DNA of 64,000 nucleotides from Halisarca cf. caerulea (Eukaryota > Porifera > Demospongiae > Chondrillida > Halisarcidae): positions 6,356,859 to 6,420,858 of the forward strand of contig CAUJGJ010000242.1 in the NCBI GenBank assembly GCA_963170055.1, in the 5' to 3' direction. Position numbers and translations under genes: made by a program. The notes under the pieces are model-generated. The model ran no database searches and was not told where the DNA came from. It worked only from the letters and a program-made list of their open reading frames with translations. Positions within the stretch are counted from its first letter, which is position 1. The number at the start of each line of letters is the position of its first letter. Of this stretch, positions 54,278-64,000 are shown in pieces.

Positions 54278-54281
54278 TTAA

Positions 54282-55597
54282 AAATAATTGGCCAGTATAA
54301 AAAGCAACCTGTTCAATGTGCTGTTTGTATGTCACTTAACCCCAGATTTACAGGCCGGTATTTATATCCCCCCGCTATAAAGAGGAAAATGGCCGTCACT
54401 AAATTACCACAACTTTTTTAAAGATATATTCACCCATTTCGATATATATTACCTTACATTCTTTATGAAAGTAAATTTATACATATATGTGGTAAATATA
54501 AGAGTGCATATTTGATAAAAAAAAGGCAAATTAAGTAACGGCTATGGTTTGGAAACTTTTGGCAAATGACACAAATTTCCTTTTTCGGAATTGAAAATGG
54601 CATTCAATAGTTTTTTAAACTTACATCAGTACTTAGCAAATCTTATCATGTCTCCTAAGTTTGTTAGCTTCAACCGATTAGATGCTAATTACACCATATG
54701 GTATAAGAAAAAAGGGTAATCATAAGATTAATTGTTATGCCCTTTGGAAAGGCCTATTGCCTTCTAACTAGCATCAAACATAGCCTGGACAACGCTTTAC
54801 CAAATGATATGCCACATTTGCACAAAGGACGAGAATCAACAGAAAACAAATGTAAAGTCCTTGAAGCAATTTTGGCACTTGTGCTAAATGTTCTTGTAAC
54901 TTTGCTGCTTTGTTGTTCGTGCCGCTGCTTTACCGGAGAGGACACTATAGCTGTTTATTTCAAGCTTCTGCCCTTATTCTTACTCTTGTTTAACCGTCCT
55001 CGCTTCCTTCATCGCTTGGAGGCCTTTTGCATCTATTTTAGTGAATATTAATTCGGCCATGAGGCGTGTGTGTGATGTAATAAATATGGCATATAATCGG
55101 TTAAGCAATATAACCAGGTCGAGCAGTTTCATAATGAAAAATATCACTTTTGCAGGGCTAAATTGCGCTAAAAATGGAACAAATCCGCTTGTTACTTTCG
55201 CTCACCTGATTATATCACTTGATGCTAACAGAAGTTTCAATAGTTTCGAGTATTCAAAGTCCAAAACTCGAGCAAAAGGGAAGGTTCTATGACGCTCTCA
55301 GTTAAATGGCCAATTTTGTGATGCAACATGACAATTTCCAATGATGCATGCATTAGTTTAACGCATGTACAAAGAAAGTATTAATCAAACTTCTGTTTCC
55401 TAGAGTTAACTGTTGGTTTTTGTTGACAAATAATTGATTTCGGTTTAATTTGTTTTTTCCTAGTTGTTTTAGTTGTTCTAAACTAGGTGTTTTGTGTTTA
55501 ATTTTCATACATGCACATGAAAAACACCACTTCATAGTAACTTTCTGATTACCCATGACGTTTTGTTTACTTTTCTGTAACGTAGCTTACTAATTCT
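54282..55597. other. No gene recognised
   Basis: The ORF at 54737-55051 contains a hydrophobic stretch (LALVLNVLVTLLLCCS) but lacks any other support, and the region is bordered by mobile elements. Confidence 0.4.
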
Positions 55598-56458
55598 GCT
55601 TAGGTATGTTATGGCACATTTTGTCATATAACAAAATGGCTGTTGTTTCCTAACGCTTTGAATTAAATGCTTTGTTTTAGCTTCCTAAAGGTTTCAAACC
55701 CCACGAAACCATACAGATAGCAAACTGAACATTCAAATTTTATTCGTGTGTAATATGAAGCACCGAAAACATGTTGTACCTGTTGCATGGTTGCTATTTT
55801 TCAACCATATTAAAATAAGCAAAACGCTAAAAGGTGGAAAGGAAGACCTCTGAGTTTTGACACACAAATTGATTCACAAGATAGAACATACCCCAAACTT
55901 ACATTTTTGGATATGGGAAGGCACTGCTCCATTCCACGGCTGTTATGTCAAGGGATTTCTTCTCCAACAGAATGCTTGTAGTAACAAAAGGCAGTGTAAA
56001 ATATGAACGGTATAACCAACAATCTTCCCATATCCAAAATTGTAAGTTCGGCCCATTAGGTATAGCCTGACTAGTTTCCGCCTTTTTTGCCATAACTTTC
56101 CTAATATATGCACAAGAGTGCTTCTTACGCCCTTGGTCACGTGGACACCACGTGTTCTCAGTGTTGTGGAGGCTAATTTATACGCTGCAATTACGATCAT
56201 AACTTTGGAGGAACGTTGGAGATTTCGAAGCTTAAATCCTTGCAGGTCTGCAATTTCTAACTCTATTACCATCCATTTGCTAAAACAACAGGCCATAATC
56301 CTTTCTGTTGCTGGTAAAACCATTGAAATCTTGAAAACCATCAAGTTGGTTATGCGGCTACAACGTGATAATTAGTATTGGGCGAAACGATTTAATTGCA
56401 TACCTGTAAAAACCACCAAATGCCCTTTGCAACCAGGAATCTGCCATAATGTACCTGC
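55598..56458. mobile_element. Foldback element, relative of 32088-32962
   Basis: Ends GCTTAGGTATGTTATGGC and GCCATAATGTACCTGC. Interior shows CCACGGCTGTTATGTCAAGG at about 55936 and CACCACGTGTTCTCAG at about 56146, shared with the 30-33 kb pair. Confidence 0.75.
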
Positions 56459-56510
56459 GAATCAACAAGGATTATATGATGCAAAAGGCACGGGTCTGGA
56501 TCTCTATGTA

Positions 56511-57270
56511 CACAGGGTATTTATAACCGTCCAGGAATAAAATGCAAAAATGGCCGTCTTGAAATAGCAGCACGAATTATCGATCGTTTCTACTTAGTTG
56601 ACAAGATTTTCGCCAAGTTCTTCTTACTGGACGAAAGTTGTATATATTCCGCGCATGTTGGTACTTAACCAGCAATTGTTTCTATTGTCTGAAGGAAGAT
56701 AGTGAGCTAGGAATACATAGCAGTTTCAGACAAACTTCGCCTTGGTTACACCTTTTGAACCCTCTCAATTTATATGGAACAACATGAAAGGACAGAACAA
56801 GTGGTGAGCTATCTGAAAATCGTTCCAGGCTATAGGTTATAATCTTCCGTAAGAAAGTTACAACCGAAAAACCTGTTTTTTCACCCTCCAAACGGCCAAA
56901 AATTAGTATAAATGGTTCAATTGCGAGAAACTGCTTGATTGTAGCCCTATGCCTGGAACGATTTTCACAAACCAAAACAACTTAAAATTCCATCGAAGTT
57001 GGATTTGGTGGGATTTGAAGGCATCTGAGGTCTAACCAAGCGACTTTATCTTCGCCCTCAGCAAAACTGCCATTTTCATGACGTTTCACGGATACGTAGG
57101 CATAGCGTCACAAAAGTCACCTTCTTCCCCCATTCTGTTGATATGTGAAATTTCGTACGTCACCTGAAAGACGCTAAATGATGCATAAAAAACAACCGCT
57201 AATTGATAACGTTGAAAACAAGCACCGCCCACAATCGGAACAAGCAACAGACAGTTATAAACACCCTGTG
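56511..57270. mobile_element. CACAGGG-ended element, copy 2, nested in a foldback element
   Basis: Ends CACAGGGTATTTATAAC and GTTATAAACACCCTGTG, 760 bp. Flanking sequence rejoins (GGTCTGGATCTCTATGTA | TAGATACCTAAAACTTTG) to match 57773-57800, giving a TA target duplication. Confidence 0.75.
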
Positions 57271-57513
57271 TAGATACCTAAAACTTTGTCATATTATCGC
57301 GGAAGGACTAAACTTTAAATTCTGATTTGGTGAAGATTGTCAGTCTGTTCAGTTTACTATTTGTTGTCATAGCTGTTCTTTGTGATCAGAAATCCCGCGC
57401 ATTTATCCTGTGATTCGAGCTGTTATTCGGGCATATACGAAAACCGAATCCGCGTTTGGTGATTTTTTTCTGTCGTCATAGTTGTTTTGTCACATGAAGG
57501 TTTGTGACCTAAC

Positions 57514-58275
57514 GCAGGTATGTTATGGCAGAATCGAGGCTAAAAGGGGGCGTTTTGTGGTTTAACAAGCTATGCGATTAGATTATTACGCCTCAGACAG
57601 TTTATCACGGTCTGGACATGTGACCACAGTTTAAACACGACTATTATACGTCATTATAGGCTAATACGCGCGAGTATTTGGAGAGTTTGCCTTCGTGGAC
57701 ATGTGATATGATGTGACAAATGCCTAAAGAAGCACTCCAGTCCACAAGGATTTTATGGCGAAAAAGGCGCGGGTCTAGATCTCTACGTAGACACTTAAAA
57801 CTTTGTCAGATTATCGCTGAAGGGCTGAACTTAAAATTCTGATTTGGGGAAGATTGTCGATCCATCTGTTCAGTTTATGCAAAGCCATTTGTTGTCATAG
57901 CCGTTCTTCATGATCAGAAATCCTTGGACATAACAGCCGTGGAATGGAGCAGCGTTTCCCCCAAATCAGAAAAGTAAGATTTGGACATGTTCTGTCTTCT
58001 GAATTCACTTGCGCATTTAAATTCAGATGTCTAGACCCGCGCCTTTTGCGTTTTTTGCTTATTTTAGTATGGTTAAAAATCGACCATATACAGCATGTAC
58101 AATATGTTTTTATTTCTTTAAATTACATATGCACAAAATAGGAATGTTCGAAATACTATCTAGATGCTTTCTTCAGTCTTTCCACTTTCAGGAAGAGAAA
58201 ACAAGGCATTTTATACTAACCATTCGAAAGCGGCGCCATTTTCTTTTATGGCGAAAAGTGCCATAACATACCTGC
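57514..58275. mobile_element. Foldback element, GCAGGTATGTTATG family
   Basis: Ends GCAGGTATGTTATGGC and GCCATAACATACCTGC, 762 bp, core GGACATAACAGCCGTGGAA at 57927. Its right half is repeated at 58784-59120. Confidence 0.8.
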
Positions 58276-58783
58276 GAACTGGATGTTCTTCGGAATTTTA
58301 GTTTTCGTTTGGGTACTACGTGAGGGAACAAGCTGAAGACAGTTTCTTGATGCCAACATCCAACTATTTATCGAATGCAACTTTTCCATATGGGGGCAAG
58401 AGAACTTTTGTTTCTGCCCGAAGTTACAGGAGCTTGAATTTTACTTTTTCACTGCCAATTTTGCAGATCTTGGCTTTGGAGGGGAATTGCCAATGCCCCC
58501 ACATGGAAAAGTTAGTAAATGTGTTGCTATAGCTATTTATGTGAAAAAATAGTCTTAGACGCATTCGTCCATGTAGCACCCAAAGCGTTTCGCTTTTAAG
58601 TAGGGCTTAGAAAAACCTCACTAGCTTCTTCGCGATAACTACAGGCCTCCCAACAGGGAAAGTATAGAAAAGTTTGTGAGTCTGCCCACTTGTTAAGCCC
58701 TCGTTTGAAGCTGAGAACCGAAGCTATAAAAAAGACCGAAATTTTCACACCTCTGAATTAGCGTGGACATGTCACACATGCGA

Positions 58784-59120
58784 TAACATCCGTGGAATGG
58801 AGCAGCGTTTTCCCCAAATCAGAAAAGTAAGATTTGGACATATTCTGTCTTCTGAATTGACTTGCATGTTAAATTCAGATGTGTTGACCCGTGTTTTTTA
58901 CGTTTTTTGCTTATTTTAGTATGGTTAAAAATCCACCATGTACAACATGTACAATAATGTTTTTGGCTCTTTAAATTACATACGCACAAAATAGGAATGT
59001 TTGAAATACTATCTGAATGCTTTCTTAAGTCTTTCCACCTACAAAAAGAGAAAACAAGCCATTTTATACGAGCCATTTGCAGGCGGCAGCCATTTTGTTT
59101 TTCAGCGAAAAGTGCCATAA
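58784..59120. mobile_element. Truncated right half of a 57514-58275-type element
   Basis: Starts at CATCCGTGGAATGGAGC and follows 57934-58268 closely up to AAAAGTGCCATAAC, then stops before the terminal CATACCTGC. Confidence 0.65.
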
Positions 59121-59139
59121 CTAGTCCCATTCCCAGCCT

Positions 59140-60081
59140 CACTTCCATCCGCCATTTTATTCTCACCAGGAAGGTGGGTCTGGTACTTATCTGCAGAATC
59201 CTTGGATGTTTGATGGATAGAAATTGTGCAAGACCAAGTGACTAACATGTTATATTCCAATCATTCCGAATCATAAGCGCTAAGGCCCCTGTAGTTCGAG
59301 ATTGGAATTGGTATGTATTGCTGAATTCAAGCTGTTCTTCTGTTCTGCCACTACAAAGATGACAAGATGTAATCTGTCCATCCTCCTAAAATGCATTTGT
59401 TTCGGCCTTTATTCGAAGTGTATAGCCTCAAGAATCGGCAGAAATTTTTATTCGTATCTTGTGAGGAATCCTTCTACATTTACCGAGTATGCCATCAAAC
59501 TCTAGATACAGTATGAAAGTGTTTCAAACTCTCACCAGGACCTCCTTGCTGGCTACAAAGGCTGATGGAAGTCCTATTTTAAAGAAAGGAACTAACTGGT
59601 CGTCCATCAAGCTCACAAGTGGCGAAAAGATTACGAAAATACTTTGCTATTGTGAAGATAGACATAAGGTTTTCTTCAGTTTGTCCACTACCTTGGGAAT
59701 CAATGCAAAGCAGAGTAACTTCCTGTAGGTAGCGAGATGAACACGTTCTTTCCATTAAGAAACGTAATAATTATTAGTTTTTATTGCGTCTTCCTGTTTA
59801 TCCTTCAAATCATTGAAACCTACATCAGTAGCCGACTCTTTTAAAACATGCTCGAATTAAACTCACATAATATTATATTGGGATAAAATCTCCATTTTGC
59901 CGCTGTGACCACACGTGACTTTCTCATTAAATTCGCAACTCTGCAATCTGATTGGTTTCCGGGGATCTGCAGATTCACATTCAAGGATTCTGCAGATAAG
60001 TACCAAACCCACCTTCCCGGCGAGGAAAAAATGGCAGCCGGAAGTGGGGCTTGGACCGAGACTATGCCATAACATACCTGC
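59140..60081. mobile_element. Foldback element with 80-bp inverted arms
   Basis: Arms at about 59140-59215 and 59980-60055 are inverted copies (AAGGTGGGTCTGGTACTTAT; ATAAGTACCAAACCCACCTT). Only the right side keeps the family terminus GCCATAACATACCTGC. The left terminus is lost. Confidence 0.6.
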
Positions 60082-60698
60082 ATTGTGTTCTGACGCATTG
60101 TATGGTCGTTTAGAGCCCTATGTGTAGTTATCTTTCTTGTTAGAACATCACTGCATATATAGTTTAGACATGTTTAATTTTACAGCATGCTGGAATCTTA
60201 AATGGGTATGAAATGGCTAGATTTGGGGGTAAATGCGGTGGAACTTAACGTTATCACAATGAAAGTAGACAGGACCAGCAATTCATTGCCGAATTCATCT
60301 TAATTTGCTTCATTCTAAAATTCGGTGACCTAGATCCAATCAAAGATGCTTCTTGCTAAACACTTTACTGTTTTTTCTCTTACAAAAAGGGTACAAATCA
60401 AGGAAAAAGCACTATCTAAAATGGCTGAGCCACTATAGTGACTACGGGTGTTAAGGGTCTAGTGATGACAAAAAAAGCGCGCATTAAAATATTAAGGTTT
60501 TGACGTCCTGACCGCAATAAACATGACACTCGATGAGAGAAAAGTTGGAGGTAGCCGTATTACTCAAATGCTTGTATATGATGAATGTAAGCCAGTTAAT
60601 CACTCGTTTATGCTTCTCAAAGTATATTGTTTAATGACATGTGATAGGACATTGAAATTTTGATGTTATATTCAGTTCCTTTTTGTCTTTCACCATAG

Positions 60699-62982
60699 GA
60701 AGGAAGTCATGGAGTACCTAGTAAGACAAGTCAAAACTCATCAGACGATCACACAGGTGATAACCTACGAATGCATAAGGTAAACGTTAAAGTTTATTTG
60801 GTAATATTATTATGCATGCATGACTTTTATTTACCATACCCAGAAAAAAGAGTCACTCTATGAGATTTATTGATGTTCAGTTCTTTTGAACAGCACTCTA
60901 TATAGGGTACATTTTATACATTCTTAGACTTGAAGATGAGTGGTTCCAATAGCAAGGCACATCTCCACAGTGCCACAGACATACCCCTCTTGGCTTACTG
61001 AAAGACACCCTTAGGCTATAAGCATTGTTACTTACCTACCCCTCCCCCTGCACTCTCATTCTATTATAGGCAAATTGCATTGATTGCCCTCTACCCAAGA
61101 TTTTATGCATCTTAATTTCCCCCAAAAGGCAAAATCAAAAACTATCATCGAAGCTCCATTCCACATCTGGTCTGTTCAGAGGGTTCTTCCCACATGCAAT
61201 CATGGTTTTAGGAATCTTATAAATTTGCTGTAAAATATGTTTGACGTGAGTTGAATGAAGCAGTGTACATGTACTGGTACTAGATTCACTCGTGGATGTT
61301 TAACCTTTAAAAACACAGCACATGATATTTCCAGAGACAACTTCTGACATCTCTGATAAGGAGAATATCATTATACTTGTAGCACTTCTTGTACTTGACA
61401 GCTTAATTGGCATCACATGAAGTCTTTGTTTTAATACATTATACTAAACGAGGATGTTCTAGCAGAATGGCAAAACAGACACTAGGCTAGTTTACACTAT
61501 CATGCAAAGTAAGTTTAGATCACTGATTATAAAACAGTTTGACAGGTAACTTTGCAAAGTTACTATTACATCCATGACGTTACCCATTTCACAAGTATGG
61601 TAATATTTATTATGCTGATATTTTTCACAATGATGTATGATAATTATTTTTTTCATCAAATAACCGCAGTTTGAAGAGGAATTGATGTACATCAAAGAGG
61701 TATGTGGATGTTGGCTGATATACATGTTCCTGTAAAATTGCACTCAATAATACGCAGGTAGGTTATGTGCACATTGAACAGCTGAGGGGCGCTTCTGTGG
61801 CTTCACACGTTGTAATCAATTTGCATCTCATTATCGAGCTGTGATCAGGTGCAGTTTGCATGACTATTCACGATGCATTTTGATCATTTGGCGAGCCAAC
61901 TTGAATTTGTGCACATGTAAGTCTCAAACGTCTCCAGTTCTTCGTTTTTTCGAAATTTTTGTACACGTTTTGTTCCTTTTCACCTAATTTCACTTTGAAT
62001 TCGAGCAAAGGCTTTGCGTACGAAAATCTGTTTACTATACGTTTACGAGTAACAGTCACCTGACGTCCATGTGACTGTGCCTAGAAGAAGAGTGTTTTGT
62101 ACAACCAGTTTTCTTCTCAAAACGCGGCGATGAAACCCACCCACTGGAGCTTTGAGAATTTGCAAGCTTGTTAAGGGTAAGACTAACCTTTTACCGTAGG
62201 GCCTCGTAAAAGCTTGTTCCTTTCGTTTTATTTGCACGTGTTTGTAAAATATTTCCGTGAAAAGAACAGAAAAGCCTGCACATCTCAGGAACGAAGTGGA
62301 ATTTCTTAAGGCCCTACGGTGGAAAGTTAGCTACCTTTCCAAAGAACCCTTCGCTGTAGATAGCTTGCCTCCACACAATCTTTAAGTACTCTGTGTTTTG
62401 AGATGACATTAAGATCATATACATCAAATCAGTTTTGATTATTTTGTTCATTACGTTGGTTAGAAGTAAACGAAGTGAAGGAATAGGGCATTAAATGTTC
62501 AAACAACTTTCTTTTATCTTCGTTTCTCTACATTATCATAATTGTGTATGAAGAAAAGGGGGTGCATTTTTGACCAACATATACAGCAGCCATTTTGACA
62601 TTACCTCTATGTACACATAACTCACCTGCGTATTGATCTTAACTAATAACATATATAGAGACCATGTGTGTATGTCCATACTATTATATCATATATATCC
62701 AATTTCTATACCAGCTGTGGTAATTTAATACAATGTTATTCTCTACAATTAAACAAAAACAGAGAGTGGGCAAGTTGGAAGAAAATGGGAATACTGCAAC
62801 ACAGGTAAATGGTGGTTACTGACTATAGTACTTACTGCCAGTCTATTCAAATGTGATTCACTGCATTGTTCCAATATTCTCACTGTAGCCTAAACCTCAA
62901 AGTGGTGTTGACTACAGATCAGAATGTGGCATGCCTGAAGATTCTACTGCACCATTGGTCTGTTCTTTGTACCACAATATTG
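60699..62982 (+). CDS. Four candidate downstream exons, phase 0, short coiled-coil protein segment
   Basis: Candidate exons are 60699-60779 (EGSHGVPSKTSQNSSDDHTG onward to RMHK), 61670-61699 (FEEELMYIKE), 62763-62804 (RVGKLEENGNTATQ) and 62889-about 62982 (PKPQSGVDYRSECG onward). The first three are exact multiples of three with an AG acceptor and GT donor, so all junctions are phase 0 and the frame stays open. Joined, FEEELMYIKERVGKLEENG has a heptad-like pattern typical of a short coiled coil. The last exon's end is uncertain: a GT donor follows ATTG at 62982, otherwise the frame runs into the CA repeat to 63152. A foldback element occupies most of the intron 61700-62762. I do not recognise the protein. 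They may belong to the gene that starts at 26071. Confidence 0.4.
61754..62628. mobile_element. Foldback element, GTGCACAT subtype, inside an intron of the candidate + strand gene
   Basis: Ends GCAGGTAGGTTATGTGCACAT and GTACACATAACTCACCTGC, with TA just outside both (TACGCAGG; CCTGCGTA). It lies wholly between the candidate exons at 61670-61699 and 62763-62804. Confidence 0.8.
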
Positions 62983-63023
62983 GTGGACATGCACATACAT
63001 ACATGCATACAAATGTATATGAG

Positions 63024-63029
<6 letters not shown>

Positions 63030-63073
<44 letters not shown>
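63030..63073. repeat. CA microsatellite
   Basis: CA run after ACATACATGCATAC repeats, next to the last candidate exon. Confidence 0.85.
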
Positions 63074-63074
<1 letters not shown>

Positions 63075-64000
63075 TTTGTGTACGCAAATTGTCCGTATGT
63101 GGTATTTCATACTTTTAATCACCATATCCGTGTTTTAAAAGCTTTAAAATGACGGATTTGGCAGCGCAAAAGTTCGAATCGTAACTCTCGCAATATGCAA
63201 ACATTTCCCGCTACAGACGGAGTTATGCAATTTGTGATGACACATGTGACGTTTTCCTAATATGTAGTCATGGCACATATGAAAAAGGTGAGAAAATTCC
63301 GTACATTCCAATACTTTGTCACCTAAAATCCCTACATTCTGAAATATGCTACAATGTGAAGTAACAGTCACCATTAAATGAAACTTTAATTATTATGTCA
63401 AGCATATGTACATACCTGAAGAGAACAAGCAGAAAAGGTTATCAACTTAGTGTGAGAAGCATGTCACAGTGCCATGGAGATCCAATAATATGCTATAAAA
63501 TACAATAATACACTATAAAAAGAACGTATTGTAAGGTAATAACCTTATGACGCCCGAGTTATTTTGTCATCGTTGGACCCTTAACGCCCATAAGCCAATA
63601 TCTTGGCACAAACTTTTAGGAGTGCTTTTTCCTTGTTTGGTGATCTTTTTTGTAAATGAAAAACATTCAAGAGTCTAGCCAGAAGTATCGTTAGTTAGGT
63701 TTACATCGCTGAATTTATACATGAGGCAAATTCAGACAAATTCGGCAGTAAATTGCTGCTCCCATACATTTTGATTTTGGCAAAGGCCAATTTCACCACA
63801 TTTACCACCAAATCTCACTGCTTTGTACCTATTCAAGGTTCAAAGATGCTCAAGTAAGTAGTATAAGTCATGTGTAAGACTAAACATGTCTAAAGAATGG
63901 AGGTAATGGTGTTTTAACAAGAAAGAAAGCTAAATGTAGGGGTTTAGGCAAGGCATACAACGCATCAGGATGCGAAATAGTTAACAATGACATCTAAACA
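63074..64000. other. 3' flank, with an element end leaving the window
   Basis: ACCTTATGACGCCCGAG at about 63542 resembles the CCTTTTAACG-type ends and matches in inverse a solo end at 60440-60500. The rest shows no gene. Confidence 0.35.

Noticed and set aside
54737..55051. ORF with a membrane-like hydrophobic stretch
   Set aside because: No start context, homologue or splice support, and it lies in repeat-rich sequence.

Overview
This is eukaryotic, intron-bearing animal genomic DNA. It shows spliced genes with canonical GT-AG boundaries and matched phases, long GT/CA and TA microsatellites, and a dense load of DNA transposons and short inverted-repeat elements. The gene families present would fit a sponge or another early-branching animal. 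That taxonomic call is an inference from gene style and I hold it at low to moderate confidence.

Layout. At 1-11,533 two head-to-tail copies of a homocysteine S-methyltransferase gene lie on the + strand. Copy 1 (407-4136) is intact in the exons visible, but its first exon is not in the window. Copy 2 (4638-11,533) carries three frame lesions and is probably a decaying pseudogene. At 14,220-20,237 on the - strand, nine exons join without any break into a 591-residue protein. It has a ParB-like N-terminal region and a C-terminal half whose spacing matches a beta-class DNA N6/N4 methyltransferase, with both the catalytic DPPY-type motif and the cofactor-binding glycine motif eroded. A 230-bp palindrome, a 200-bp TA tract and a degenerate minisatellite lie 5' of it.

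From about 21.4 kb to 62.6 kb the window is a transposon graveyard. The main family is a modular foldback element whose ends read GCAGGTATGTTATG; there are about a dozen whole copies plus fragments. Others are TTAA-flanked elements with sub-terminal GCCACT-AGTGGC hairpins, two 1170-bp elements ending CATGTGGGACATGTCC, CACAGGG-ended elements, elements with poly-G ends, and a PIF/Harbinger deletion derivative. The most complete is a 3754-bp pogo-like transposon (33,436-37,189) with TA target duplications. It carries a transposase broken by one stop codon and, on the opposite strand, an ORF with a HIRAN-like domain and a Ulp1-type cysteine protease. This transposon and the Harbinger element both landed inside one terminal repeat of a single foldback element, so their order of arrival can be read directly.

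A candidate + strand host gene seems to span the graveyard. A plausible first exon at 26,071-26,247 ends in phase 0, and four short phase-0 exons occur at 60,699-62,982, which would make the intron between them about 34 kb and full of transposons. Apart from the methyltransferase-like enzymes and this gene I see no ordinary host genes.
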